Positions 48,837 through 59,517 of a stretch of DNA of 64,000 nt are shown piece by piece. The notes under the pieces are model-generated. The model was not told the DNA's origin. It searched no databases and saw only the letters and a list, made by a program, of their open reading frames with translations. Location: contig CM038221.1 in NCBI GenBank assembly GCA_021442155.1, positions 49,072,860-49,136,859 of the forward strand, read 5' to 3'. Positions within the stretch are counted from its first letter, which is position 1. Each line of letters starts with the position of its first letter. The stretch is from Cymbidium sinense. Its lineage: Eukaryota > Streptophyta > Magnoliopsida > Asparagales > Orchidaceae. Made by a program: the position numbers and the translations under genes.

Positions 48837-49371
48837 GTTATTTATTTATTTAAAAATATTTATTTATTTAAAATATATAATTATAAATAAATAAAAATTT
48901 AAATTATATAAATATTTAGTTTATTTAATATATTTATAAAATATTTATTTATTATATATATATATACATATATATATTACATATTTTATTCATCTCTTTA
49001 TTTATTTATTAAATTATTTATTTATTTTATTTTTTTATATTTTTATATTTTTATATTTTTATTATTATTATTATAGACATATAAATATAAATAAATATAT
49101 ATATATATACATATAATATATACATATATAATAAACTATTTTATATTTTTGTTATTATTATTATTATAGACTTATATAAATAAATAAATAAATATAATTA
49201 CTTTTTCGAATTTTAGCATGAGAGGGAGAGAGAGAGATTTTATTAATTTTTTAATTAATATAATTATTTAAAATATTTAAAATATATAATTTAAAATATT
49301 TTATAAAATATAATAACTAAATATTTATATATTTAGTTATTTATTTATTTATATATATATATATATAATAA

Positions 49372-49404
<33 letters not shown>

Positions 49405-49796
49405 TTATTTATAAGTCTAATAATAATAATATCAAAAAATATAAAAATTTTAATTATATATATATTTATTTATTTATATAAGTCTATAATAACAATAACA
49501 ATAATATAAAAAATATAAAAATATAAAAAATAAATAAATAAATAATTTTTAATAAATAAATAAAGAAAGAAATAAATATATATATAATAAACCCTAATAT
49601 TTTATAAATATATTAAATAACTAAATATTTATATAATTTAAATTTTATTTATTTAACTAATTATATATTTTAAATAAATAAATTTTTAAATAAATAAATA
49701 ACTAATTAAATATATATATATATATATAATTAATTATTTATTTAAATATTTTTAAATTATTTATATAATTTAAATTTATAAATAACTAAATAAATT

Positions 49797-49842
<46 letters not shown>

Positions 49843-50100
49843 TGTGATTTTAAGAACGCGGACGGAGAGAGAGAGAGAGACGTATATTTTTTTTTTTCGT
49901 GATTTTAAGAATCACGCCTGGGCGGGAGAGAGAGAGAGATGCTCCTAAGTAATTTTTTTTTTATTATTTATTAGACAATCGCCCAGTCAGCGGACGATGG
50001 ATCCGCTGACCGAAAAACTAGGCCTATTTTTAAATTTTTTTTTAACATATCTAATCACATAATTAATATTATAAAAAAGGCCTATTTTAAAAATTAAGCG
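48417..50100. mobile_element. Palindromic (foldback) MULE, no coding capacity
   Basis: The whole 1684 bp is an inverted repeat centred near 49250. Outer ends are ggcttaatttttaaaata (48417) and, on the other strand, cgcttaatttttaaaata (50100). The arms share, in order, ataatattaattatgtga, aataaataataataaaaaaa, a ctctctct tract, tcttaaaatcac, a tatacgtctctctct stretch, and long AT repeats with ttattattattatagac(t)tata. It is flanked by an exact 9-bp duplication, ttaacatcg, at 48408-48416 and 50101-50109. The right arm keeps a GC-rich patch (cgcccagtcagcgga, 49980-50010) with its own short inverted repeat gtcagcgga/tccgctgac. The Mutator-size target duplication and long TIRs support a non-autonomous MULE. 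Confidence 0.88.
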
Positions 50101-50197
50101 TTAACATCGTTGCATTTCTAATTACCAGCGCACGCGACAAAGAGCATAGGATCGGTTGGGTCCTCATTTTCTTGTGCTAGAAAAACACCCGAAGTCC

Positions 50198-50203
50198 ATA
50201 TAA
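50198..50203 (+). promoter_or_regulatory. Likely TATA box of the GATA gene
   Basis: atataa within ccatataagaac, 78 bp before the ATG and 98 bp after the right end of the palindromic MULE. Confidence 0.55.
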
Positions 50204-50280
50204 GAACAAACGCTTTGATCTCTTCTCCAAATTGCAAAATCTTCACCTTCCCTGCACACTAACTCTCGGAAGTTGCAAAC

Positions 50281-51448
50281 ATGATCCATGAACACAGCAG
50301 CGTAATGGTGACCAGAAAGAGGAGCAAGGTAGACGAGCATTGCAAAGAGAAGACAGCTCCGACAACGGAAGAGTCACTTAAACAATGTTCAGTTTGCCAG
50401 ACCTCGGAGACGCCTCTTTGGAGAAGTGGACCTGACGGCCCAAAGGTTTTCAGTTGTCGCCCTCCCCTGCTTTTACATTTCCATTTCTATTTCCACAGTT
50501 TTCTTCTTCCATCTTTATCCACTTGATTCAGCTAACATGAACTGAGCATTTTCAAAAAGTTATGCAACGCATTGCTTTTGATTGCTTATGCAACGATAAG
50601 CTGGACTTGTACAAACCTTTTAGCTTCACTTTTTTCGAGGTTCTCCCCTAAATCAGTACTCTTAGTTGGATTGAAGCAAAGGAAATGAATATATTATATA
50701 TTTATGGGTTAGTTATGAAAAAGCAACACTAAATTTAATAATTCCAAATTCAATTCAGTATTTCCATCCCGTTACGGGTGGGTAATGGGTTCAATTTATT
50801 TAGCTTTTCATTATTAGAGTGCTTCTCTTATGACAAATTAACATGAAACGTCGGCTTCAAAGCCACTTCTTTCACTATTTCCTTTACTGCAAAGGTAATG
50901 TTTTTCTCTAACAGTCGAATATTTATTGGGTTGATTATGAATAACTGACCAATGATTTGACCTTTTCAAAATCTTAATTTCATTTCCTTCACTTCCATGA
51001 TATCCTAACATAGCTTTAGGAGAAATTCTTCAATGGCAAACAAATTAACAGTCGACTATTTTGGACTTTATGCATATCTATTTGTTTATTCCAGTCTCTT
51101 TGCAATGCTTGTGGAATCCGATACAGCAAGAGGACACGAATGGAATCCAAGAGAGTAGAGGAGTGCAAGCCGGCGGGCACAACTTGCAAAAGTGCGGGCA
51201 AGTCCGCCCTGGACATGGAGGAGATGAAGAGAAGGCAAAGAGAAAAGCAGGAGAAGACATTAAAGGTTCTGCTTCGCCGCCGGAGTGATTCGAAAGAGTG
51301 GTGGCGGAAATGGTCGCCGGCGAGTTTGGATGGAAGGGATGGCGAGGAAGTGGCAGAGGCGGCGCAGCTCCTGCTCTCCCTGTCCTCGGGCTTGTCCTTC
51401 CATTCGTACCTGCACCTCACGATCGCATGCGCCGCGCCATGCCGTTAA
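50281..51448 (+). CDS. GATA transcription factor, class B, two exons
   Basis: DNA-binding protein that recognises GATA motifs in the nucleus. Exon 1 is 50281-50445 (55 codons) and exon 2 is 51095-51448 (117 codons plus TAA), giving 172 residues. The intron is GT-AG (caaag|gttttc ... attccag|tctctt) and splits the zinc finger at GPDGPK / SLCNACGIRY, the place usual in plant class-B GATA genes. The finger is C36-x2-C39-x18-C58-x2-C61, with TPLWRSGPDGPK between. A basic stretch follows (KRTRMESKR), then a charged helix near residues 95-115, and the C-terminus has QLLLSLSSGL, similar to the LLM motif of GATA15/16-type proteins but with LLL. Exon 1 read alone ends early at 50526; the exon-2 homology shows that is wrong. 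A palindromic MULE lies in the proximal promoter. Confidence 0.9.
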
Positions 51449-51529
51449 TATTTTGTCTTTTGTGGACGAAAAAAAAGGACTAGAGCTGTGTCGGGAATTC
51501 TCTTTTTAGAGATCATCAGATTGTAGTTA

Positions 51530-54500
51530 TGTTTGGTGATGAGTGTTATTATTTACAAATATTAGCTATCCATAATCGACGCTAACAGCCATGTGGGCGT
51601 CACTACTAAAGCAGTCAGATTTAACTGCAGTTGAGTGATGATTGATGATCTACTTAATCCTTTTATTCATAGAAGGGGAGATCTAAGATCGAGAAACTAA
51701 GTATCAAAAAATAATTTATTTTAATAATATAGTTATTTATTATTATCTTAAATAACATGTATTAAGAAGTATATTAATCTTCATTATAACTTTTTTTTTT
51801 GTCTTGTGGAATAAATAATATCTAGATCAATGATACTTGTTTACTATCAATTATTTATTTATAAATTATGAATTTAATTAATTTAATATTTTCATAAATT
51901 AATATAATTTAGTTTTTAATTTGATTGATACTGAAAAAAAGAAAACCAAATTAAAATAAAATAAAAATTCAAGAATATCAAAATTATAATCAATAACTAA
52001 ATTGATACTTAATAATCAAATCAAACTAATAGCATAAAATTGCTATGATTATTTTTTATTATTTTAACTAAATAATGCACACTCTTGACATCTACATTCA
52101 CCATATAATAATTAGCTAGGAAAGTCAAATATCAAATAATATGTGTATTGTTGAATTGGTCTACTTATAGCAGTGGAGACCATCAATTATGGAGGTGTTT
52201 ATTCCCTTAGAGAGATACATAAAATATTTGCATTAGTAACATATGTTGACACTTAATTAGGAAAGTCAAACATTAGGTAATGATCTATTTGACTATTCCT
52301 TTATAAGGAGGGAAATCAATACTCATTAAGATAAACATGGAACATAGTGGCTCACATATGTTAAATATTAATAAGCATTAGAAGAGAATTAAATAAGAAA
52401 TTTAGAAATAGATTTAAATATAAAAAAATTTAAAATATCCAATATAATCTCCATCTAAAACATGTCCTCCATAGTACTAACCAGCAATGTAACCAAATAT
52501 TCATAATATTATGACACATTAATAAGACTAATAGTCTCACTTTCAAATATTATATTTTAGAAGACCTTCTTAAAAGTGTCTTTTGGGGAAGCTTCTTAGG
52601 GATCCATCTTAAGAAGTTCTTTTGAGAATTCCTCAAAGATACTTATGATAATTCCTCTTAGAAAATCTTATCACTAACCATATAATTCCTCTCTTTCAGA
52701 CATATTTACAAAAGTTGTAAGTTTCACTTAGCATACATTTAATGAAAGTTTAGAAATATTTTGTAGAATCACATAAGATCTAGTGCACCATTGTGTCTAT
52801 AGAAGAAACAATTAATGAAGAGCAATATTAATACACTAAAGTATAAGAACATGTACCATTCATTTGTTACAACAACTTGGAGTGCACTTTGTTATTTATT
52901 TATTTATTAGCCAACCAAAAAGGACCTCAAGATTTTAATAAATATAGGTATATTTATAATTTATTTTTTTGACTCTACATCCAAATATTCCATCAGCTCA
53001 ACCTTCTACATGTGGTTAGTCAAATAGATGCAATTGTATCTTTTCAATGTTATTGCAACATTTGTGGGATGTTAACCATAACCAATGGATAACCAATGCC
53101 ACCATAATACTACCCAAGAAAATATTTCAGTCTTCCAATACTTGTAAATGTAAAGGTAAGTGTCAATATTGTTACCATAGTTTGTCTGTATACCACTAAA
53201 TAAGTCTAGCCTCAATTGCCCTAACCAACTCCATCTCAAAGAGGCTTTGACCCCCTCAACCTCAGTGCTTATATGTGTCATTCCTTTTTCCCATAAAAAA
53301 GACACACGATGAATAAGCACAAAAAATATAATATATATTCCTTTTAGTTCTTAGTGAGTTAAGGAGTAAAGTAATAGACAGAGAAAAGAGCAAATTGAAT
53401 GAGTAAATCTAGTCATTTTACCTCTTCTTTGATTGATCTGATCATTTAGTCAACCTACCTAGTCAAGTCGATAGCATCATTGTAAATATTGCCTTCCTAT
53501 CTATTAAAGTACTTTTTTCTTAATTTCGGATATATTTCCTAATATTGAATAACAAGTAATTGTCTTTCATATTTTTCTTATGTCTCTCTCTTCTTTGATG
53601 AATCCTCTTCACATGAGGCACCTCCTTTGTAGGGCCTATCATATAAATATACACAATGTAAGTTCCAATTAAAGGTGATTTGGGCAAAGGTTAACTCCAA
53701 TAATATATTAGTTGCCTCATATGATAGATCCTATATGAGAATTCATGATGTTAATATAATTTCTTCAAAGATCTAGGCAACCATCTTAGATTTGATCTCT
53801 CTTTATATCAATGAGCCTAGTGAGATGACATCATCACATCTTCTGATTAGTCAATGCCTTATTGCCTCTCATTATCATCAACCATAAAGAAATATTGGCT
53901 TTACTTAACCCCACCAATATAGCAACCTCTGTTCTATCTCAAAATTCTTTATCTTCCTCTAAAAGCAAGTCAAAATGGCATCTGCCTATGAGGATTTACA
54001 AGCTGTCCATTCACCACATTATTTTCTCCTTCTCTTTAGGGTATTAATGATTGAAAGGTTCATCCTCTTGATAATTACCCTAATGTCTAGTATTAATCAA
54101 GGATCTTTCATTATTAGTCATTGTAGGAATTCTTTCAAAATTTATCTATATTAAATACATTTTAATATTTAATATTTAAAAATATAATAAAAATAATAAA
54201 AAAATTTGTCAAATGAGGCTTAATAACCTTTATTATAACTTATCATGATCAAATGAAGCCAGGGCAATCACACCAGTGCCATCAAAACCGACAGAAACAT
54301 AATGGCAGCTTTGAATTCAAGGCACCGTTTTTTAATTATGCTGAAAGCACCACCTATTAAAGAGTTCCACCCACTTTAATTGATTAATTATATTTGTCAT
54401 TATTTGTAATTAATTGGCCACTTGAAACCACTTTGTTAACTTGCAATTGTGGCGTGACGCCATCATTTATATTAAATAATTATTTAGACATTAACGTCCA

Positions 54501-55932
54501 TCCTCTTTTTTTTTTTTTTTTTTGATGTACGGAGTTGAAGACCGTGGCGAAGCTTCACAAAATAGAAAATTTGGGTGAAATTATATTAAGCTTATATTCT
54601 GATTAAAATTTAATTTAAATCATTTAAAATGTTTATAATTTAATTAAAATACGTATTATAATAGAAATAAATAATTAACTCTTATATTATATTTATCTTA
54701 AATTAATAAATACTATAAACATCTTTATTATTATTAATATTTTTTTTAATTCTTAGTTTCAAATATTCTCTCTCATCAGCTAAATAATGCTAGCTCTCAG
54801 GAATAGGGTCTCGTCTCCGTTTTGCTTGGCATGTAATGCCTACTCCGCATCTTAGTCTCCTGCGATGATTCAAATATTTAAATATTCTTTTTTATTATAT
54901 TTTTATTGCTTTATTTTCTTGCCTTTATGAAAACATTTTTGTACATAGAATGTAATCAATTAAATAAAGATTTATAATTTCTAATAAGAAAATTATTATG
55001 TGTGGAGTCCGGACATAGACCCAGTAAATATATAGTTATTATATATTAATAATAAAATATTATGTATTACTATATATGTAGATACTGTATATTAACGTAG
55101 AATTAATATTATATCAATAAAAAATAATACACAGTATTTACAAATCAACACAATCAATGATAGATCAAATAGTTATATTATATAATAATCTCTTATAATA
55201 AAAATGAATTATAACTTGATCAAAATACCCTCACCAATTTTTTTTTTCTCCGTAAACTACTATATTACTTTGCTTTTTTTAACTTTGAGTTAGAAAAAGT
55301 ATGACAAATTTTGGAGGTTTTAAACTAAAATTTTAAGACAAAAGCAAATCTCACAACAATTCAAAAGGGAGAAATGAAAATTTTAACAGGTATTCATTGA
55401 ATTGTTAGATTCTCTCTCTCTCTCTCTTACTATATATATAATTTCCCTGTAAATTATTTAAATTTTATTTTATTTTCTTCACTCTTTTTCGGCCCAAACA
55501 AGGCATGAGTTCGATATCTTTGACCTCTTACATATGAGAGCACTATATTTTCATGCTCGTGGTTAAAAAAAAAGTGAAGAAAAAAAAAAACTACTGTTTT
55601 GAAACCAAAATCTTCGATACTCCTGAATCTTTATACACTAAACTGATTGCACTTCTCCGACAAACCGACGGAATTTTTATGACAGAAATATAAACTTTTC
55701 TACTGCGTCTGTCTGCGCTGTACTGATATAATCTATTTAACTAATCATATACGTGTCCAATGATTTTTGTTCTTTTTAATAGAACCATGAAAACAATAAA
55801 TTTAACAAAACCAGTTTGCCCAATTTTCCCTTCTTACAACACGATTCAACAATAAATAATAATAATTACCGTTTACAATAAGGAAACAAAAGGAGTCATT
55901 TTGGCTGCGATTCATATAAAATAGCTCTCTAT
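51530..55932. other. Long AT-rich intergenic stretch, no gene recognised
   Basis: Frames at 53320-53072 (-) and 53862-54047 (+) carry no recognisable domain. A possible decayed LTR lies around 52140-52600 (starts tgttgaattgg, with a tttataagg motif), but no partner or primer site was found. A run of 17 T sits at 54508-54525, and a tc repeat at 55410-55428. Confidence 0.5.
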
Positions 55933-56379
55933 CTAACAAACAAGTAGAACGGATGATACCAGAACTAAGAGAGTAAGAACCTCGCCGGACAATTTTGACT
56001 GCGGCGGCGCCGTTGAGGACGGTGGGTTGTTGCGGTAGTACCAGGGGAACCAGGGAAGTATAGGATTAGGAGGCGGCGGCGCAGGGTAGTTCGTATATGG
56101 AGTTGTCGGCGGCTGGTAGTAAGGTATGCCGCCCGCTGGCGGCGGATACATGTAGCCCGGCGTGTACGGCGGCGGAGGGTAGTTTCCGAAAGATAACGGT
56201 GGTGGAAGGCAGGGGTATGGGCACGCCGGCTGCAACTCGTCGGCGGATATCGCCGGCGAAGAGGTCAGAGCGAGGAAGAAGAGAAGAAGGAATGGAAAAG
56301 GCATTGAAGCGACGGAAAGAGATGAGAGACGGTGGGCTGGGAGTTGGGGTCTTGGTGGCAGCAGTTTAGAAGTGGGCAT
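55933..56379 (-). CDS. Proline-rich, probably GPI-anchored wall protein, single exon
   Basis: Intact 148-codon frame. The signal peptide fits best at the second Met (residue 26, position 56304): MPFPFLLLFFLALTSSPAIS then ADEL, so the likely true start is 56304 and the first 25 residues may be leader. The mature part is made of short proline/tyrosine blocks (LPPPLSFGNYPPPPYTPGY, YPPPAGGIPYYQPPTTPY, YPAPPPPNPILPWFPWYY), as in extensin-like hydroxyproline-rich proteins, with one CPYPC pair near its start. The C-terminus ends in a hydrophobic tail (LTLLVLVSSVLLVC) after SKLSGEV, the shape of a GPI-attachment signal. Expected place: cell wall or plasma-membrane surface. No Ser-Pro4 repeats and no LRR domain, so it is not a classical extensin. 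GC content is well above its surroundings, consistent with a real gene. Confidence 0.8.
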   Translation of the reverse strand: MPTSKLLPPRPQLPAHRLSSLSVASMPFPFLLLFFLALTSSPAISADELQPACPYPCLPPPLSFGNYPPPPYTPGYMYPPPAGGIPYYQPPTTPYTNYPAPPPPNPILPWFPWYYRNNPPSSTAPPQSKLSGEVLTLLVLVSSVLLVC

Positions 56380-56639
56380 CAGCGGTTCAGGATTTGATTG
56401 ATTATGAGAAGAAGGAAAAAAAAAACTCTTAATTTAATATTTATTTTTGAATTTAATATAATAGAATAAAAAATGAATTTAAAAAATAAAAATAAAGATA
56501 ACGTAAATATTCAAGAAAAATTTTGAAGTGCACAGTCCAGATATAATTTTTATATTCAAACTATGATACATATTAATTTATAATTATTATACATTAATTG
56601 TGAATCGTCACATATTATCATCTATTCAGTTGCTAAAAA

Positions 56640-56670
<31 letters not shown>

Positions 56671-57112
56671 TTAATTTGGATGATGAAATATTAGCAGCTT
56701 GAAACTAATTTGACTTTAGGTTTATTAGGAAGAAAAAAAATGTAGTTTAACGTATCATGACTTTATTTGGTATAAGGAATCAAAGATAAATAAAATAAAA
56801 TTATCTACGATCTATTTGGATCAATTTTATATCATATTTTATATTTTATACAAATATATTTATTTAACATATTTTAAGTACATTTTTTTTGTTCTTATAG
56901 GCAAATCATATTATTTTTAAAAATACTCAAAATATTTTTTTTAATATTATAATTATTTTTAAAAATAATTATAAAATTAAAATATATTTTATTTCAAATC
57001 AGAATATAAATAAAATATAGAAAATAAAAAAATAAAGTGATCTCTAATAGCCTTTTAAGTTATTTGAGATATTTAAAGAATAAAAAAAAATTAGTTTTTT
57101 TTCATTAATAGG
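56380..57112. other. AT-rich spacer, nothing recognised
   Basis: Upstream region of the proline-rich gene and AT-rich sequence, with a tatata run at 56644-56672. No supported feature. Confidence 0.5.
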
Positions 57113-57980
57113 TGTTGAGTGCCACAAAACTAATTACAGTGGAATAAAACTTCAGGGCTTAATTTGTATAGAAATCTAGCACACACATTGATAGTTGAAA
57201 AAAGAATAAGTCACTCCAAATTTTTTTCATAGAAAAACCCCCGAAAGATGAGAAAAAATCACGGGACTTAGCCCAATAACAATGGTTCACTATATATTTA
57301 CTTTAGAGTGTAAAATTTAAGCTTTCTCGATAGCGGATTCTGATATTATATGTGAAATCACGACATCATGTCGTGTTAGAGCTGCTATCACGGTAGTGGG
57401 CAGCGGTTGTTGATGGCGGTCGGCGATAATAAGCGTGTCGGAAACAACGGTGGTGTTAATGACTTTACTTTCTCTCGAGCTTTCTCCCAAGTTCTCACTT
57501 CTTCTTTCATGATAAGAATTTGTTCTATTTATAAAATTCTGAGAGGGGCATTTTGGTCATTATAGCAAAAATCTCAAAACACTTTATCGGATGATTTATA
57601 TCGATTCATTTAATTATAGATAGTTTTTTTATGATTTGACCATTCAAATGACCCTTGATTTGATTAATCTTAAGCTCGTTGGATTCATTTTGCCGAGCCG
57701 CTTGATTCGATTATAAGCATTTAACTTGAGATTCGTCCAGTCAATATTTCAAAGTTTTCATATATAGTTTTTGGGCTTGATTTTTGCTCATTTGGGTTCG
57801 ATTTGACCCGCTTCTAGTATTGTTGAACTTGTCTCACTAAGTCATTTAATTTGTTTGTATAATGCTTTAACTTGAGATTCATTCTTCATTTTGATCATCC
57901 AAAGAATGATATATTATTTGCCTCCTATTTTAGGATGATAAAACTTATTTCATCCAAAAATATATTAAATTTTTAAAAAT
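57113..57980 (-). mobile_element. Truncated Tat-family relative: 3' LTR plus polypurine tract
   Basis: LTR of the same build as copies 1 and 2: begins (plus) tgttgagtgccacaaaac, includes ctagcacacacattgatag, tagcccaataacaatggttc and a minus-strand TATA (57535-57543), and ends about 57920. It is directly followed by the tract ttgcctcctattttaggatg (polypurine on the minus strand) and the ttcatccaaaaatatat motif found at the same place in the other copies. No internal coding sequence or second LTR follows, so it is a broken element rather than a solo LTR. Sequence divergence indicates a different subfamily. Confidence 0.7.
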
Positions 57981-58064
57981 AAAATAACTTTAGCTAAAAA
58001 TTATTAAGATTTGTAATTATGTGTTATGTGTATTTATTAATTAATTATTTTATTTTATTTTATC

Positions 58065-58065
58065 T

Positions 58066-58097
<32 letters not shown>

Positions 58098-58176
58098 TAT
58101 ATGCTTTTGGTTTGAAAGAGGGGGGGTCGCATCTCCCCAATTTTTTCTTTCTATATTTATTTAATTTTTTATTCTC

Positions 58177-58224
<48 letters not shown>
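58065..58224. repeat. AT and GA microsatellites
   Basis: tatata repeat at 58065-58102 and about 22 GA units at 58181-58224. These generate the low-complexity frames on both strands. Confidence 0.95.
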
Positions 58225-58228
<4 letters not shown>

Positions 58229-58434
58229 CACAAGAGGGGGATGGGAAAAGACATTTTTTTAAGGCAATTTTTTAAAAATAAGTATCATTAGAATAGTAAT
58301 TAGTTAATTAAGTATGGTTAAAATAAAATTTAAGAATAAGTATAGTCGCCCAATAGTAATACTGCGTCGGATCACACGTAGTAGTATAAACTGAGTAATG
58401 GTTAAATAATTAATTATTCTTTTTTTAATGTTAA

Positions 58435-58506
58435 AGTAGGATAGCTCAGTTGGGAGATTGTTAGATTGAAAATCTAAAAGTCACGTGTTCGAACCATGCT
58501 CACTAC
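58435..58506 (+). pseudogene. tRNA-Phe(GAA)-like pseudogene, left arm
   Basis: 72 nt with gatagctcagttgggaga (A box), an anticodon arm ttaga-ttgaaaa-tctaa giving GAA, and gtgttcgaaccatgc (B box and T arm). These follow plant nuclear tRNA-Phe closely. The acceptor stem (agtagga / tcactac) and the D stem no longer pair, so it is not expected to work. Confidence 0.8.
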
Positions 58507-58951
58507 ATTTAAATTCTATTTTTTGGAAAATAAATTTCTGAATTTCCTTTTAATAAGATAAATATTATTACTGGAATGCGATTTATTTTTTATTATATTT
58601 GAAAATAAATAATTATTTTTCATTCATTAAAATTGAGTGAAAATAATTAACTATTTCAATAGCTTTATAAATATTTATTAATATTTAGATTACATTTTTA
58701 CACTAAAAATTCAACATTTTATATTAGAAGAATTACAAATCACTTTTAAATAATAATAGTTTTATAATATAGATATAATTATAAATATTTATAAAGTTAT
58801 TGAAATAGTTAATTATTTCACTCAATTTTAATGAATAAAAAATAATTATTTATTTTCAAATATAATAAAAAATAAATTGCATTACAGTAATAATATTTAT
58901 CTTATTAAAAAGAAATTCAGAAATTTATTTTCCAAAAAATTGAATTTAAAT

Positions 58952-59023
58952 GGAGTGAGCGTGGTTCAAACACGTGACTTTTAGATCTTCAATCTGACAA
59001 TCTCCCAACTGAGCTATCCAGCC
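58952..59023 (-). pseudogene. tRNA-Phe(GAA)-like pseudogene, right arm
   Basis: Inverted partner of 58435-58506, also 72 nt. The anticodon arm tcaga-ttgaaga-tct(a)a keeps GAA and is closer to normal tRNA-Phe (tgaagatct). The acceptor ends ggctgga / tcactcc pair only at some positions and the T loop has a changed base (gtttgaac). Decayed but the better of the two. Confidence 0.8.
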
Positions 59024-59355
59024 TTAACGTTAATGAAAGAATAATTAAATATTTAAATCATTATTGAAGTAGTAGCATTAACGACTTGGCTCATTTCAAC
59101 GATGGCACCGCGCCACGTCATTATCAGGCGTGGCTGTTAATTGGGCAACTATACCTATTCTTAAATTTTATTTTGACCATACTTAATTAACTAATTACTA
59201 TTCTAATGATACTTATTTTTAAAAAATTCCCTTTTTCTAATCATTAAATTGCTGGCATTTTGCTAGCCATTATGGGAGATGGAGGCAACCCCGCTTTATT
59301 ATTAATTTTATTTTATTTTTATTATTTTAAGAATTTAAAATGTCATTTTTCCTAG

Positions 59356-59363
59356 TATAAATA
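59356..59363 (+). promoter_or_regulatory. TATA box without a clear gene
   Basis: tataaata in cctagtataaataccccg, 69 bp before an ATG at 59425. The layout (TATA, pyrimidine-rich leader tttactttcctctcttt) looks like a genuine plant promoter. Confidence 0.5.
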
Positions 59364-59424
59364 CCCCGAAATGATAAGTGAAAACTCGCACTTTACTTTC
59401 CTCTCTTTAGTAGCTTCCATTGAC

Positions 59425-59517
59425 ATGTATAACGATGACGACCCTCCTCGCAGACTTCAATTCTCTCCAATCTCGGGGTTTCCAACTGACCTGATAAGGC
59501 AACATGTACCAATTTAG
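59425..59517 (+). CDS. Possible first exon or truncated gene start, 30 codons
   Basis: The frame MYNDDDPPRRLQFSPISGFP continues for ten residues to TAG at 59515-59517. Codon use and GC content are gene-like and the frame sits at a proper distance from the TATA box at 59356, but nothing downstream continues it and I do not recognise the family. It could be the stump of a gene cut by rearrangement, or a first exon whose partner is outside or decayed. Confidence 0.25.
   Translation: MYNDDDPPRRLQFSPISGFPTDLIRQHVPI

Larger units (their letters stand above)
58263..59231. mobile_element. Palindromic MULE carrying a tRNA-Phe-like sequence in each arm
   Basis: 969 bp, ends ggcaattttttaaaaataag (58263) and, on the other strand, gggaattttttaaaaataag (59231). 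The flanking 9 bp are tttttttaa (58254-58262) and tttttctaa (59232-59240), one mismatch. The arms of about 430-460 bp are inverted copies meeting at about 58690-58770. The first 80 bp resemble the ends of the MULE at 12815 (gg(c)aatttttt..., taattagttaattaagtat, ggttaaaat, aatttaagaata-gtatag, cgcccaat). No transposase. Each arm includes a 72-nt tRNA-Phe-like block. Confidence 0.88.

Noticed and set aside
51016..51420. 134-codon minus-strand frame
   Set aside because: Shadow of GATA exon 2, which has clear zinc-finger homology on the plus strand.
52140..52600. Possible copia LTR
   Set aside because: Only a tgttg-like start and a TATA-like motif; no partner LTR, primer-binding site or coding remains.
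53862..54047. 61-codon plus-strand frame
   Set aside because: No recognised domain and no neighbouring gene structure; likely chance.
58019..58291. Frames on both strands with long Tyr-Ile and Arg-Glu runs
   Set aside because: They translate the AT and GA microsatellites.
58435..58506. Functional tRNA-Phe gene
   Set aside because: A box, anticodon arm and B box are recognisable, but the acceptor and D stems do not pair, and the block lies inside a transposon arm together with an inverted copy.
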